The notes: a model not told the origin generated them from the sequence alone. 64,000 bases of DNA from Acidicapsa ligni (GCF_025685655.1 NZ_JAGSYG010000004.1:372001-436000); one strand, 5' to 3'. Shown: positions 26,757 through 35,805, numbered from the stretch's first letter. Program-made: numbers and translations.

Positions 26757-27911
26757 ATGATCCAAAAGAATTTCTGGCAAGGTCTCCGGCAGATCTCCGT
26801 CTCAATCCTTACGATCGCTTCTGCAACCCTCACTATCGCGCCGAACGCCGCAGCTCAGGCCGCCGCCGCCCGCAAGACACAGAACGTTATCGTCGTCATA
26901 ATCGATGGAATGCGCTGGCAGGAAGTTTTTAAAGGTGTAGACCCGGAGTTGATCAAAACGGTAGGGCCCGCCGGTCTTCCCGCTGGCAAAGAACGCGCCG
27001 CTTATGCTGAAAAACTTTTCGCCCGCTCGTCCCAGTCTGAGAGCCGTACCGCACTCATGCCTTTTCTCTGGAACGAGATCGCAGCCCACGGGCAACTCTT
27101 TGGCAACCGCGACCTTGGCTCCGACTCGCACGTTACCAACGGCTTCAACTTCTCCTACCCCGGCTACAACGAAACCCTCACCGGCTCAGGCGATCCCAGG
27201 ATCAACTCCAACGACAACATCCCTAATCCCAACGTGACCGTCTTTGAATGGCTCAACAAAAAGGCAGCTTTCCACGGTCACGTAGCCGCCTTCGGAGCAT
27301 GGGAAGACTTCAACGGCATCTTTAACAAAGCCCGTTGCGGATTCCCCGTCAACGCCAGCTATGACGCCTTTACCGACATGCCCGCCACACCCGAGTTGAC
27401 GCTTCTCAACCATCTCAAAACAGAAGGCGTCCGCATCTGGCCCGACGAAGTCTTCGACCCGCCCATGTTTTATACGGCGCTCGAATACGTGAAGTACGCC
27501 AAGCCTCGCGTTCTCTTCATCGGCCTCGGTGAGACAGACGACTGGGCCCACGCCGCAAGCTACGCCGAGTATCTTAATTCCGCGAATCGCTCCGACGCCT
27601 ACCTCGCCGCGCTCTGGAACCTCGTTCAATCCATGCCCGAGTACAAGGACAAAACGACATTGGTAGTGCTCCCCGATCACGGCCGCGGCAACGGCGCCAA
27701 GTGGACCGACCACGGTCAGGACATCCCCGAATCCAGCCAGACATGGATGGCCTGGATCGGCCCCGACACCAAGCCACTCGGCGAGCGCAAGAGCACAACT
27801 CCAGTCACAGAAAGCGAAGTAGCCGCTACACTAGCCGCCTTGCTCGGCGAGGATTATCACGCGGCTATCCCAAATAGCGGGGCAGCAATCCACGACGTTT
27901 TGCCCCAGTAA
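26757..27911 (+). CDS. Secreted alkaline-phosphatase-superfamily phosphodiesterase/nucleotide pyrophosphatase-like protein
   Basis: 384 residues from ATG 26757, 4 nt after the mtaB stop, with a signal peptide (SVSILTIASATLTIAPNAAAQA). The mature protein starts with NVIVVIIDGMRWQEVF, the strand plus metal-binding Asp of the superfamily. A late VVLPDHGRG supplies the Asp-His metal pair, and a GLGETDDWAHA segment supplies another Asp/His set. The Ser in SRTALMP is a likely nucleophile region. A phosphodiester or phosphonate-type substrate is expected; specificity unknown. Likely co-transcribed with mtaB by proximity only. Confidence 0.8.
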   Translation: MIQKNFWQGLRQISVSILTIASATLTIAPNAAAQAAAARKTQNVIVVIIDGMRWQEVFKGVDPELIKTVGPAGLPAGKERAAYAEKLFARSSQSESRTALMPFLWNEIAAHGQLFGNRDLGSDSHVTNGFNFSYPGYNETLTGSGDPRINSNDNIPNPNVTVFEWLNKKAAFHGHVAAFGAWEDFNGIFNKARCGFPVNASYDAFTDMPATPELTLLNHLKTEGVRIWPDEVFDPPMFYTALEYVKYAKPRVLFIGLGETDDWAHAASYAEYLNSANRSDAYLAALWNLVQSMPEYKDKTTLVVLPDHGRGNGAKWTDHGQDIPESSQTWMAWIGPDTKPLGERKSTTPVTESEVAATLAALLGEDYHAAIPNSGAAIHDVLPQ

Positions 27912-27979
27912 AAACCGCGACAAGAAAATGACATTTCTTGTATTGGCCGCAGCATGGCGGGTGAACTAGAATCCTCGCC

Positions 27980-28813
27980 ATGACACTACGAGTTGTACGA
28001 CCTATATTGCTTCGCACTATCGTTGCGCTTTTTGCAATTACACTTATGGCATCGAGTTCCTCCGTACTCCACGCGCAGGACTGGGCCAAGGCCAATCTAA
28101 ATAAATCTCCGCGTCATCGCGAATGGGTATCCATCAAGTACGGCAACCGCACCGTACAGGCCTTCATCGCCTACCCTGAGGTCAAGGAAAAGGCTCCCGT
28201 CGTCCTCGTCATCCACGAAATCTTCGGCCTCAGCGACTGGGCCCGTGAAATGACCGACGAACTCGCCGCAGCAGGCTACATCGCCATCGCCCCCGACCTG
28301 CTCTCCGGCCTCGGTCCAAACGGCGGTGGCAGCAGCGCCTTCCCCGATCAGGACGCAACCGTCAAAGCCGTCTCCGGTCTGAATCCCGACACCGTCACCG
28401 CCGACTTGAACGCCACCGCCGATTACGCGAAAAAACTCCCCGCATCCAACGGCAAACTCGCCGTAGTAGGCTTCTGCTGGGGCGGCGGAAACTCCTTCGC
28501 CTTCGCCACGCATCGCAAAGATCTGAGCGCAGCATTCGTCTTCTACGGCCCCGGTCCCGACGCGTCGGCAATCCCGTCCATCACCGCCCCCGTCTACGGT
28601 TTCTACGCAGGCAACGACGCCCGCATCGGAGCCACCGTCCCCGGCACAACTGAAGCCATGAAAGCCGCTGGCAAAAAATATGAGCCAGTAAGCTTCGAAG
28701 GCGCAGGCCACGGATTCATGCGCGCAGGCGAAGCCCCCGACGCCACCCCCGCAAACCAAAAAGCCCGCACCGAAGGCTTCAATCGCCTCGCCACCCTGCT
28801 CAAAGCGATGTAA
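27980..28813 (+). CDS. Secreted dienelactone hydrolase family protein
   Basis: 277 residues with a signal peptide (IVALFAITLMASSSSVLHAQ). The alpha/beta-hydrolase core has VVLVIHEIFGLSDWAREMTDEL, the nucleophile elbow GFCWGGG with the DLH-type Cys, and the catalytic His in GAGHGFMR. It differs from the cytoplasmic paralogue at 2054-2836 by being exported. Substrate unknown. It is separated from the alkaline-phosphatase-like gene by about 70 nt and ends at a bidirectional hairpin. Confidence 0.87.
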   Translation: MTLRVVRPILLRTIVALFAITLMASSSSVLHAQDWAKANLNKSPRHREWVSIKYGNRTVQAFIAYPEVKEKAPVVLVIHEIFGLSDWAREMTDELAAAGYIAIAPDLLSGLGPNGGGSSAFPDQDATVKAVSGLNPDTVTADLNATADYAKKLPASNGKLAVVGFCWGGGNSFAFATHRKDLSAAFVFYGPGPDASAIPSITAPVYGFYAGNDARIGATVPGTTEAMKAAGKKYEPVSFEGAGHGFMRAGEAPDATPANQKARTEGFNRLATLLKAM

Positions 28814-28817
28814 ATGC

Positions 28818-28852
28818 AAAAGCCGGATGAGAAATATCCCCATCCGGCTTTT
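28818..28852. terminator. Bidirectional terminator
   Basis: A 12-bp perfect stem AAAAGCCGGATG / CATCCGGCTTTT with an 11-nt loop, between convergent genes. A- and T-runs at both ends suit both directions. Confidence 0.88.
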
Positions 28853-28872
28853 CTGCTTTACCCAGCAATACT

Positions 28873-29502
28873 TCAATATCCGATCGTGAATCGCTCCCGC
28901 TCATGCTGTGGCTTCTCTAACTCATCCACAAGAGCAATCGCATAATCCTCCAGCGAAATCCGGCTGTCGCCCTTCTCATTTGCAATCAGCGCATCCTTAC
29001 CCAGCCGAAATTTCCCCGTCCGCTCTCCCGGCACAAAGAAACCGGCAGGACTGAAATACGTCCAGTTGATATCCGACTTCCTCGCCATCTCCAGCACCTT
29101 TGCATGAGAAACAGCGATCGGCATCCACTCTGCCGGCAAATGGCCGCTCTCGATGACCGTTACCCCCGGCGCAACCTCCAGCGTTCCCGCCCCGCCCACA
29201 ATCAGCAACCGTGCCTTCCCAGCCTCTTTCACCGCATCAATCAGGATCTGCGTAACCGTAAGCAATTTGTCCGTATCCGCCGCCGGAGGACCATACGCGC
29301 TCACCACAGCATCCGCGCCCTTGATCCTCGCGACCACGCCGGCAGTCGAATCCAGATCTCCCTGGACAACGGTCAGTTCTGCCTGTGGTGTCAATTTCGA
29401 CGGATCCCGAACGATTGCCGTTACCTGGTGGCCGCGTGAGAGAAGTTCAGTAAGAATGCGGCTGCCAGCATTACCGGTAGCTCCATAAAGGGCGATTTGC
29501 AT
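28873..29502 (-). CDS. NAD(P)-binding SDR-like oxidoreductase (YwnB-like)
   Basis: 209 residues from the Met at 29502, with AGGAG upstream on the minus strand; the 5' extension to 29568 is not needed. Rossmann fold: MQIALYGATGNAGSRI (GxxGxxG dinucleotide motif), VVQGDLDS, ADAVVSAYG and LLIVGGAGTL. It lacks a classical YxxxK, like atypical/extended SDRs of the NmrA/YwnB type. Substrate unknown. Divergently paired with an Rrf2 regulator, the same pairing as ywnB-ywnA in Bacillus, which suggests control by that regulator. Confidence 0.85.
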   Translation of the reverse strand: MQIALYGATGNAGSRILTELLSRGHQVTAIVRDPSKLTPQAELTVVQGDLDSTAGVVARIKGADAVVSAYGPPAADTDKLLTVTQILIDAVKEAGKARLLIVGGAGTLEVAPGVTVIESGHLPAEWMPIAVSHAKVLEMARKSDINWTYFSPAGFFVPGERTGKFRLGKDALIANEKGDSRISLEDYAIALVDELEKPQHERERFTIGY

Positions 29503-29555
29503 GTGTATATCTCCTGGGCAATATATGCCGCTACACCCTAGATCGTTGCAATGAG

Positions 29556-29584
29556 TAATTCGTCGCAATAAAAGTTACGAATAA
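29556..29584. promoter_or_regulatory. Imperfect inverted repeat in the divergent Rrf2/YwnB-like promoter region
   Basis: TAATTCGT (29556-29563) and ACGAATAA (29577-29584) are inverted with one mismatch and sit in the 151-nt region between the two divergent genes. This is a natural place for the Rrf2 protein to bind. Binding is inferred only. Confidence 0.35.
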
Positions 29585-29653
29585 ATCGGAAATACAAATA
29601 CTCTGAGACCGCAACCCTGTCCGTGAATCTATAGCCAGTACGGCAAATATCCA

Positions 29654-30124
29654 ATGAATTCCAAATTTTCCATCGCGGTCCACGTTCTCTCCCTGCTGGC
29701 ATCCACGCCCGGCGAGCGCCAGACCTCCGAATTTCTCGCCATCAGCATCGGCACCAATCCCGTAGTCATTCGCCGCCTGCTCGCCAACCTGCGCCGCGCT
29801 GGATTGGTCACATCCAAGTCGGCAGGCGGCGGTGGCTGGATGTTGACTCTCCCTTCGGATCAACTGACGCTCGACCGCGTTCGGCAAGCTGTCTCCGAAG
29901 GTGAATCCGCCAAAATGCACCGCAACCAGCCCCACCCCGCCTGCGCGGTCGGCAAAGATGTACGCCGTGTCCTCGGCGACGTTTACAAGCGCGCAGACAA
30001 AGCCGTGGACAGGGAACTGGCGCAAATCTCCATCGCGGCAATCCTCGCCTCGGCCCTGCAGGAAGAACAATCACTGGAAGCATCAATAAATCCGCAATCC
30101 TTCCGCACAGCAGCCTGCATCTAA
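29654..30124 (+). CDS. Rrf2 family transcriptional regulator (YwnA-like)
   Basis: 156 residues. The winged helix starts NSKFSIAVHVLSLLAS, with the recognition region AISIGTNPVVIRRLLANLRRAGLV and the Rrf2 wing SAGGGGWMLT. Only one Cys (in HPACAVGK) is found in the effector region, instead of the three that hold the Fe-S cluster in IscR/NsrR, so it probably senses something else, as proposed for YwnA. Divergent to the YwnB-like oxidoreductase. Confidence 0.88.
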   Translation: MNSKFSIAVHVLSLLASTPGERQTSEFLAISIGTNPVVIRRLLANLRRAGLVTSKSAGGGGWMLTLPSDQLTLDRVRQAVSEGESAKMHRNQPHPACAVGKDVRRVLGDVYKRADKAVDRELAQISIAAILASALQEEQSLEASINPQSFRTAACI

Positions 30125-30180
30125 CCAGTGATATACTTGGAGCGCAAGCCTGCGTTCGAGTAACGACGCGGCCACAACAC

Positions 30181-30194
30181 GGAGGAGCACCATC
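30181..30194 (+). promoter_or_regulatory. infC ribosome-binding site and AUC initiation codon
   Basis: GGAGGA (30181-30186) lies 5 nt before ATC at 30192-30194, the first codon of a frame that runs without interruption into the conserved IF-3 N-terminal domain (FIRINERIR). No ATG, GTG or TTG fits between this RBS and the conserved block. infC uses rare AUU/AUC-type start codons in other bacteria so that IF-3 can repress its own translation. Confidence 0.8.
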
Positions 30195-30845
30195 GCACTC
30201 GACAAACGTTCAGCAAAATCATTTATCCGCATCAACGAAAGAATCCGCGCACGCGAAATTCGCGTCATTGACGAAAATGGGGAACAGATGGGTATCCTTC
30301 CGCCGTTCGAGGCGTTGAAGATTGCCCGCGAGCGCGGCCTCGATCTGGTCGAAGTCTCGCCCAACGCTATCCCTCCCGTCTGCCGCATTCAGGATTACGG
30401 CCGCTTCCTCTACGAAAAAGACAAGAGCGAAAGCGCTGCCCGCAAGAAGCAGAAAGTCATCGTCGTCAAGGAAGTAAAATTCTCCGTCACCCTCGACGAA
30501 CACGACTATCAGACCAAGAAGAATCAGGCCATTCGATTCCTCAACGAAGGCGATAAGGTCAAGGCCAGTCTGCGTTTCCGTGGTCGCCAGATGGCTCACC
30601 GGGAATTGGGATACTCCAAGATCAACCGCCTCATTCAGGACATCGGCGATGCAGGGATTGTCGAATTCATGCCCCGCATGGAAGGCACCATCCTGCACGC
30701 CATCATCGCTCCCTCCAAAAAGCAGGAGCAGCCCAAGCCCAAGCCAGTTGCCGCGCCACAGCAGGCCGCTGCACCAAAGCAGGCACCGGCACCGGCCGCA
30801 GCACCGCAGGAACCTGTCGCAGTCGCCGCAGCCCCGCAAGTCTGA
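30192..30845 (+). CDS. infC: Translation initiation factor IF-3, AUC start
   Basis: 217 residues from ATC 30192; the first ATG in frame is at 30288, inside the N-terminal domain (MGILPPF), and would lose the conserved FIRINERIRAREIRVI block. The N-domain (about 10-80) has NAIPPVCRIQDYGRFLYE and the C-domain has KEVKFSVTLDEHDYQTK and RFRGRQMAHRELG. The last 40 or so residues are a Lys/Pro/Ala/Gln-rich tail not found in short IF-3s. IF-3 discriminates initiator tRNA and start codons on the 30S subunit. A terminator follows; rpmI and rplT, its usual neighbours, are 5 kb away. Confidence 0.95.
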   Translation: MALDKRSAKSFIRINERIRAREIRVIDENGEQMGILPPFEALKIARERGLDLVEVSPNAIPPVCRIQDYGRFLYEKDKSESAARKKQKVIVVKEVKFSVTLDEHDYQTKKNQAIRFLNEGDKVKASLRFRGRQMAHRELGYSKINRLIQDIGDAGIVEFMPRMEGTILHAIIAPSKKQEQPKPKPVAAPQQAAAPKQAPAPAAAPQEPVAVAAAPQV

Positions 30846-30869
30846 TTCCCAAAAGCTGCACAATCAAAG

Positions 30870-30895
30870 CCGCCTCGGCAATCGAGGCGGTTTTT
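30870..30895 (+). terminator. infC Rho-independent terminator
   Basis: An 8-bp stem CCGCCTCG / CGAGGCGG with a 5-nt loop and a TTTTT run, 24 nt after the infC stop. Confidence 0.9.
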
Positions 30896-30933
30896 CTTTT
30901 GGACAGCCGTTTTTGCCCATGTATTCTGGCCAA

Positions 30934-33111
30934 ATGAATCAGCGATTCTCCAGCTTGTCTCGTTTCTGCCTTGGCGCATGCCTGCTCGTCTGCATCTCAT
31001 CGGCTCCCCTCTCAAAAGCCGAAAATCCACGCTTTCCCAACAGCGAAGATCTGCGTCACATCCGGGCCATCGGCGGTCAGCAACTCTCGCCAGACGGTAA
31101 GTCCGTCCTGTTTTCTCTGACGGATTCCACAGCCGACGGCGCCAAGACCCACATCTGGCTGGCCTCCGTCGATGGCAGCCCAGCCCGTCAGCTCACCTAC
31201 TCTCCCGCAGCCGACAAACGCGGCGAACGCGGCGCAACCTGGGCTCCCGATGGCAGCGCCATCTTCTTCCTGGCCAAACGCGGCGAAACAACACAGCTCT
31301 TCCGTCTTCCCTTCATCGGCGGCGAAGCCATGCCCTACGACCTGAAAGTCGTTCCCACCGTCGATGACTCCAAAGAAAAAGACGCGATCCCACCAGCGAA
31401 AGTGGATGTGACCCCACTCCTCAAGCCAGAATCCAAACCCGATACCAAGCCTGAGCCCATCGCCATCAACGTAAGCGGATACGCCGTTTCGCCCGACAAT
31501 CACTGGCTCGCCGTCTGGGCCTCCGATCCGGAAACACCCGGTGAAAAGAAGGCTAAAGAAGCCAAAGCCGATGCCGTCTGGGTCAACCACGAGCACCACG
31601 GCGAACGCCTCTACCTCGCAGCCTTCAAATCCGATGGCACTTTAGACGGAGCATTGAAGCTGGTATCCGTTGCCCCCGATGTGCAGGAGGCCTCATGGTC
31701 CCCCAAAAGCGATCGTCTCATCGCAGTCACGGAGGAGCCGAACGAAGTCAGCGACCTCGGACCGGCCGCCAAAGCCTGGCTCGTCCAAACCAGCGCGCTG
31801 AATAAGTCAGACGCTAAATCAGACGCCAAGCCAGTCGCCCTGACCAGTCTCCCCGCCACCATTCGCGGCGGCTTCGCCTGGAGCGAAGACGGCACGCAAA
31901 TCGTCTTCGGCGCACAAACCCCGGAAGACGCGCCGCCCGGAGTGGAAGAACTTTTCGCCGTCTCCGTGGATGAAAGCGTCGCCAAACCCCGCCGTCTCAT
32001 GGCCGACTTTATCGGAGGCCTCGGCTATGGAGAACCAGTCTTCCTGCCCAACGGCAAAGTTCTCGCTGCTACCTCCGAAGGCACTCGCCTCTCAGTCAAA
32101 AAACTCTCTCTGGACGGCAAATCCGCTCCCGAAACCATTCAGCAAGCTACCCCGGTTATCGTCGGATTAGCCACCAACCGCAAACAAACCGGCTGGGTCT
32201 GGCTGGCCGAGGGCAGCGACCATCCGCAATCGCTCTGCTACTCCGCGACACTCGGCGGCGACTGCAAAACCCTCTCCACGCCCGACCTCGCCGCCCAGCA
32301 CTTCCGCGCCGTCAAATCGCAGCTCGTCCACTGGCAAAATGAAGGCCTCACCATCGAAGGCCTGCTCTACCTGCCGCCCGACACCGGCGACAAAAAAGTC
32401 CCTCTGATCGTCGATGTCCACGGCGGCCCTCTCGGCACCTGGGAAGATCGGTACGAAGAGTGGACCGGCTTCCTCGTAGGCCACGGATGGGCCATCCTGC
32501 GCCCCAATCCCCGTGGCTCCAGCGGCTACGGCGTTAAATTCGCCGCCGCCAACAAAAATGATCTGGGCGGAGCCGACTTCCGCGACATCATGACCGGAGT
32601 CGACACCGTACTGAAAAATTACCCAATCGACTCCAGCAAAATGGCGCTCATGGGCTACAGCTACGGCGGAGAGATGGCCGGCTTTACCGAAGGCAAGACC
32701 GATCGCTTCAAAGCCATCATCTCCGGCGCTCCCGTAATCAATCAGTTCAGCGAATACGGCACCGAACGCGGTTCCTGGTACGACCGCTGGTACTTCGGTA
32801 AGCCCTGGGAGCATGTCGAGGACGCCTGGCGTCAGAGCCCGCTTTCCGGCGCATCCAAGGCGAAAACGCCCTTCCTGCTCCTCCAGGGCGAAGCCGACGT
32901 AACCGACCCGCTGGGGCAATCGGAGGAAATGTACCGCGCACTGCGTCAGGCCGGTGTTCCCGTGGAGATGGTCACTTATCCTCGCGAAGACCACGGCCCA
33001 CTGGCTCGCGGCATCTTCGGCTATCCCGTCCCCGAACCGTGGCACGGCTTCGACGGCCGCCAGCACATCGTCCAGTTCCTGCAAAAAGGCTTCGGCGAAG
33101 AGCAAAAATAA
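30934..33111 (+). CDS. Secreted prolyl-oligopeptidase family (S9) serine peptidase
   Basis: 725 residues from ATG 30934; the frame is open upstream but that part overlaps infC in another phase. A signal peptide (LSRFCLGACLLVCISSAPLSKA) is followed by a WD40/TolB-like propeller (about 30-470) and a C-terminal alpha/beta-hydrolase. The catalytic Ser576 is in GYSYGG, with Asp in GEADVTDP and His in EDHGP. It would cleave peptides outside the cytoplasm, like other acylaminoacyl/dipeptidyl peptidases. Monocistronic: infC terminator before, hairpin after. Confidence 0.93.
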   Translation: MNQRFSSLSRFCLGACLLVCISSAPLSKAENPRFPNSEDLRHIRAIGGQQLSPDGKSVLFSLTDSTADGAKTHIWLASVDGSPARQLTYSPAADKRGERGATWAPDGSAIFFLAKRGETTQLFRLPFIGGEAMPYDLKVVPTVDDSKEKDAIPPAKVDVTPLLKPESKPDTKPEPIAINVSGYAVSPDNHWLAVWASDPETPGEKKAKEAKADAVWVNHEHHGERLYLAAFKSDGTLDGALKLVSVAPDVQEASWSPKSDRLIAVTEEPNEVSDLGPAAKAWLVQTSALNKSDAKSDAKPVALTSLPATIRGGFAWSEDGTQIVFGAQTPEDAPPGVEELFAVSVDESVAKPRRLMADFIGGLGYGEPVFLPNGKVLAATSEGTRLSVKKLSLDGKSAPETIQQATPVIVGLATNRKQTGWVWLAEGSDHPQSLCYSATLGGDCKTLSTPDLAAQHFRAVKSQLVHWQNEGLTIEGLLYLPPDTGDKKVPLIVDVHGGPLGTWEDRYEEWTGFLVGHGWAILRPNPRGSSGYGVKFAAANKNDLGGADFRDIMTGVDTVLKNYPIDSSKMALMGYSYGGEMAGFTEGKTDRFKAIISGAPVINQFSEYGTERGSWYDRWYFGKPWEHVEDAWRQSPLSGASKAKTPFLLLQGEADVTDPLGQSEEMYRALRQAGVPVEMVTYPREDHGPLARGIFGYPVPEPWHGFDGRQHIVQFLQKGFGEEQK

Positions 33112-33130
33112 CGAGAGCGGATGCCCGGAG

Positions 33131-33164
33131 TATGCCCAGATCTCAACCCCGGGATCTGGGCATA
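33131..33164. terminator. Hairpin between convergent genes
   Basis: A perfect 12-bp stem TATGCCCAGATC / GATCTGGGCATA with a 10-nt loop, 19 nt after the S9 peptidase stop and just before the DUF5916 stop on the other strand. No T-run is present, so termination may be weak. Confidence 0.6.
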
Positions 33165-33174
33165 CATCCAGCCT

Positions 33175-35487
33175 CTACAATCGGAAAGTCCACTGAATCT
33201 TGGCCGTAATCGACTCCGCATCCGGATCCAGATTCGCACCGGGATGCGTCACATCCCGTATCCATGTCCGATCCCAGATCACATAAAAGTCGTCCCCTGG
33301 CTTGAACGTCCAGCGCATGCGTGTGTTGCTGCTCAGGGCAAAAGAAACATTGTCGTACTGCACAAACGTGCTCAGGGAGAGATCCGGACTCCACGACAGC
33401 GCCCCATTGAACTGCCACAACTTCTCCACAAAATTCCCCTGCGGCGTGTGCCCGAAATAGTTATCGGCTGCCAGTCCAAACTGAGCCTTCCCGTGCAGCG
33501 GAGTCCAGTTCAGAGAATTCGTCTGGTGGTACAGGTGCCCGTTGTAATAGCCACCCACAGAGCTATCGTTCGTAAACTGAAGCACCCTCTGCGGACTGGT
33601 CGTAATCGAGATGCCATAGCGCTGAAAGTCGAAAGAGCCCACCGGATAACTCACCTTCGGAACAATCGCAAAAGGTGTGGTCAGCGTCTCATGATCCGTA
33701 TATCCGCCCAGGAAAATGGAGTCCCCGGAATTCATCGTTAAATGCACCGGTTTGAACCGGATGATCTGCGATTGCAAATTGCCGCTGGTATCGGTGATCC
33801 GGCTAAAGGCCAAGTCATACGAAGCCTGCCGAATCGCCCCAAACGGTCCGGAAGGCAAAGGGCGCGGGCGATACGAACACGAAGCATCCGTCTGATGCGT
33901 CTGAGGCCTCGGAATAAACCCCAGCAACGGCTCGAAGCCATCCCCAAAGCGGCCCATTCCCGCCGTACAGTTCACCAGGTCATTCGGATAATCGAAGCGA
34001 ACTCCCCACGCCTGCCTGGTCCCCAGCGGAACATCCCCCTGCGTCGTCGCCGCCCATCCGCCCAGTTGTAAACTGCGCTTCTTCAGAAAAGTAGAAGTCT
34101 GCCATATCGCATCCACTCCCGCCAGCGTGTTTGAAACCAGCGCTTCCGGATCGCCATGCGTCATCATCGTTCCCACCCGAAGATGCTTGTCCACGTCGTA
34201 GGCAATTCGGCTGGCAAAAAGATTGGTTGCCTCCACCCGCTGCGAGGGCAGCCCCAATGTCGAAACCACGATCTCCGGAACGTTCGTGCTCCCCGTCTCC
34301 ACATCCAGGCCCGCTACGCTCCACCGCCCAACATGGCCATTCAGCTTCACGCCTCCGCGCAACGGAATGTCATATCCATCCAGCAGGCCGATATTGCGGC
34401 TAAAAAACGGTACAAACGTCGTTCCCAGGTCCAGCCCGAAGACATATTGGTTCGCGCCCTCCAGGAAAAACTCCCGCTTCTCCGGAAAGTACAGTGGAAA
34501 CGGAGTGATATTGATTTGGCGCGAATCCACCTCCGTCTCGGCAAAATCGGTATTGACCGTAAACACGCTCGCCAGTTGCGGAGTAATTCTCCACGTCAGC
34601 TCGCCACCCCCTGCGCCAAGCCAGTTGCGATCCGGCCCCAGAAAGTTATGCAGCATCTCGCCGCGGGCATAAGGCGCAATCTCAATTCCATGCCCCTGCT
34701 TCAGCGGAGTCATCACCTCCAGCACCCCCGCCCGGCTCATATCGAAGAGGTCTGAATCCAGTGTCGGAGAAGCCCAGCGCAGCTCCGTCAAATCACGCGT
34801 GATTGACCGGTCCAACTGCAGACCCCAATGCGTAGTCCTGCCGCCAAACCCCAGCGTCTGCGCCGGAATCCAGATCTCCGCCGTCCACCCATCCGCAGTC
34901 TTCGATGTCCGCGCATTCCAGATGCCGTCCCAGTCCAGCGAAACATTCCCCGGCCCGGCCACCAGTCCATCCACCCGTCCAGCCGCCGCATTGATCTGGA
35001 AATAGTAGGCTGTCCGCTTGTCCCCAAACGAATCCAGCTCTACGGAAACAGTATCGTCCCCGCTCTGATCGCCATCCCTCGTCAACGTGTGTGTATTGAT
35101 TGCCGATGGTTTTGGATCATGGCAGTTGAAGCCAAAAATCAACGCATCGCCCGAAACCAGCACCCGCACTTCTGTTAAATAAGGAGTCGGCTTGCCAGGA
35201 AGAGGAGATTGCTGGGTAAGCAATATTGGCTCCGCATCGATCCACGCCAGCTCATTCAATTTGCCATCAATCGTGATTTCCCCGCTTGCCTGTCGCGCAT
35301 GAACCGTCGGAGCAGACGCAATGGAAGGCATCTCTGGAACCTGCCCAGCGGCAGCAACAGGGCAGAGCATCGCACCAGGCGCAGCCACCCCATACAGCAA
35401 TACCCAAACCAATACCCGAATTTTCAGCGCCAACAAACGCACGTGTGCGCGCTTCTCATGAAAAATTCCTGGCACAGGTGGCCGCAT
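33175..35487 (-). CDS. DUF5916 protein with N-terminal CBM9-like domain, predicted outer-membrane
   Basis: 770 residues from the Met at 35487; the open frame runs to 35589. A signal-like segment (LKIRVLVWVLLYGVAAPGAMLC) is followed by a family-9 carbohydrate-binding-like beta-sandwich (about 60-240; GEITIDGKLNELAWIDAEP, DDTVSVELDSFGD). A long region with alternating polar/aromatic strands follows, ending in IQWTFRL, an outer-membrane-barrel-like C-terminus. The TDFAETEVDSRQIN and FPEKREFFLEGAN motifs are characteristic of DUF5916. Function is not established. It lies on the reverse strand inside the otherwise forward translation cluster. Confidence 0.85.
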   Translation of the reverse strand: MRPPVPGIFHEKRAHVRLLALKIRVLVWVLLYGVAAPGAMLCPVAAAGQVPEMPSIASAPTVHARQASGEITIDGKLNELAWIDAEPILLTQQSPLPGKPTPYLTEVRVLVSGDALIFGFNCHDPKPSAINTHTLTRDGDQSGDDTVSVELDSFGDKRTAYYFQINAAAGRVDGLVAGPGNVSLDWDGIWNARTSKTADGWTAEIWIPAQTLGFGGRTTHWGLQLDRSITRDLTELRWASPTLDSDLFDMSRAGVLEVMTPLKQGHGIEIAPYARGEMLHNFLGPDRNWLGAGGGELTWRITPQLASVFTVNTDFAETEVDSRQINITPFPLYFPEKREFFLEGANQYVFGLDLGTTFVPFFSRNIGLLDGYDIPLRGGVKLNGHVGRWSVAGLDVETGSTNVPEIVVSTLGLPSQRVEATNLFASRIAYDVDKHLRVGTMMTHGDPEALVSNTLAGVDAIWQTSTFLKKRSLQLGGWAATTQGDVPLGTRQAWGVRFDYPNDLVNCTAGMGRFGDGFEPLLGFIPRPQTHQTDASCSYRPRPLPSGPFGAIRQASYDLAFSRITDTSGNLQSQIIRFKPVHLTMNSGDSIFLGGYTDHETLTTPFAIVPKVSYPVGSFDFQRYGISITTSPQRVLQFTNDSSVGGYYNGHLYHQTNSLNWTPLHGKAQFGLAADNYFGHTPQGNFVEKLWQFNGALSWSPDLSLSTFVQYDNVSFALSSNTRMRWTFKPGDDFYVIWDRTWIRDVTHPGANLDPDAESITAKIQWTFRL

Positions 35488-35705
35488 CAGTTCGAATCTT
35501 CCCTGTTGGTTGCAAGTACTGATGCTGGATCCAAAGGATCGAATGGCTTTCAGTCTCGGTGGATGTAAATCTCCCATGCGGGGACACAAGTAAGCCCTGA
35601 ACTCGACAATCGATCCATTGGGGGAGACGATTTCAGTGTGAATTTATACTATGCGCACGATTGCACTGGAAGCGATACAACTCTGGTCCTGCTCAACGGG
35701 CCAAC

Positions 35706-35805
35706 CTGAAATATTTGAATAAAATTTTGTGTAAATTACTGAAATTCTACAAAATTGCAATAATTTGATTACTGTTAAGTAATTACGAAATTATTGTTTC
35801 AAAGC
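35706..35805. other. A/T-rich island in the 490-nt gap between DUF5916 and rpmI
   Basis: About 100 bp composed mostly of A and T (for example AATAAAATTTTG, AAATTACTGAAATTC, AAGTAATTACGAAATTATTG) in an otherwise GC-rich region. No reading frame is present. It probably contains promoter elements (UP-like) for the divergent DUF5916 gene or the rpmI-rplT operon. It could also be a binding site for a nucleoid protein. Confidence 0.6.

Noticed and set aside
30580..30933. 5' extension of the S9 peptidase frame into infC
   Set aside because: Overlaps infC in another phase; the signal peptide begins at ATG 30934, which also follows the infC terminator.
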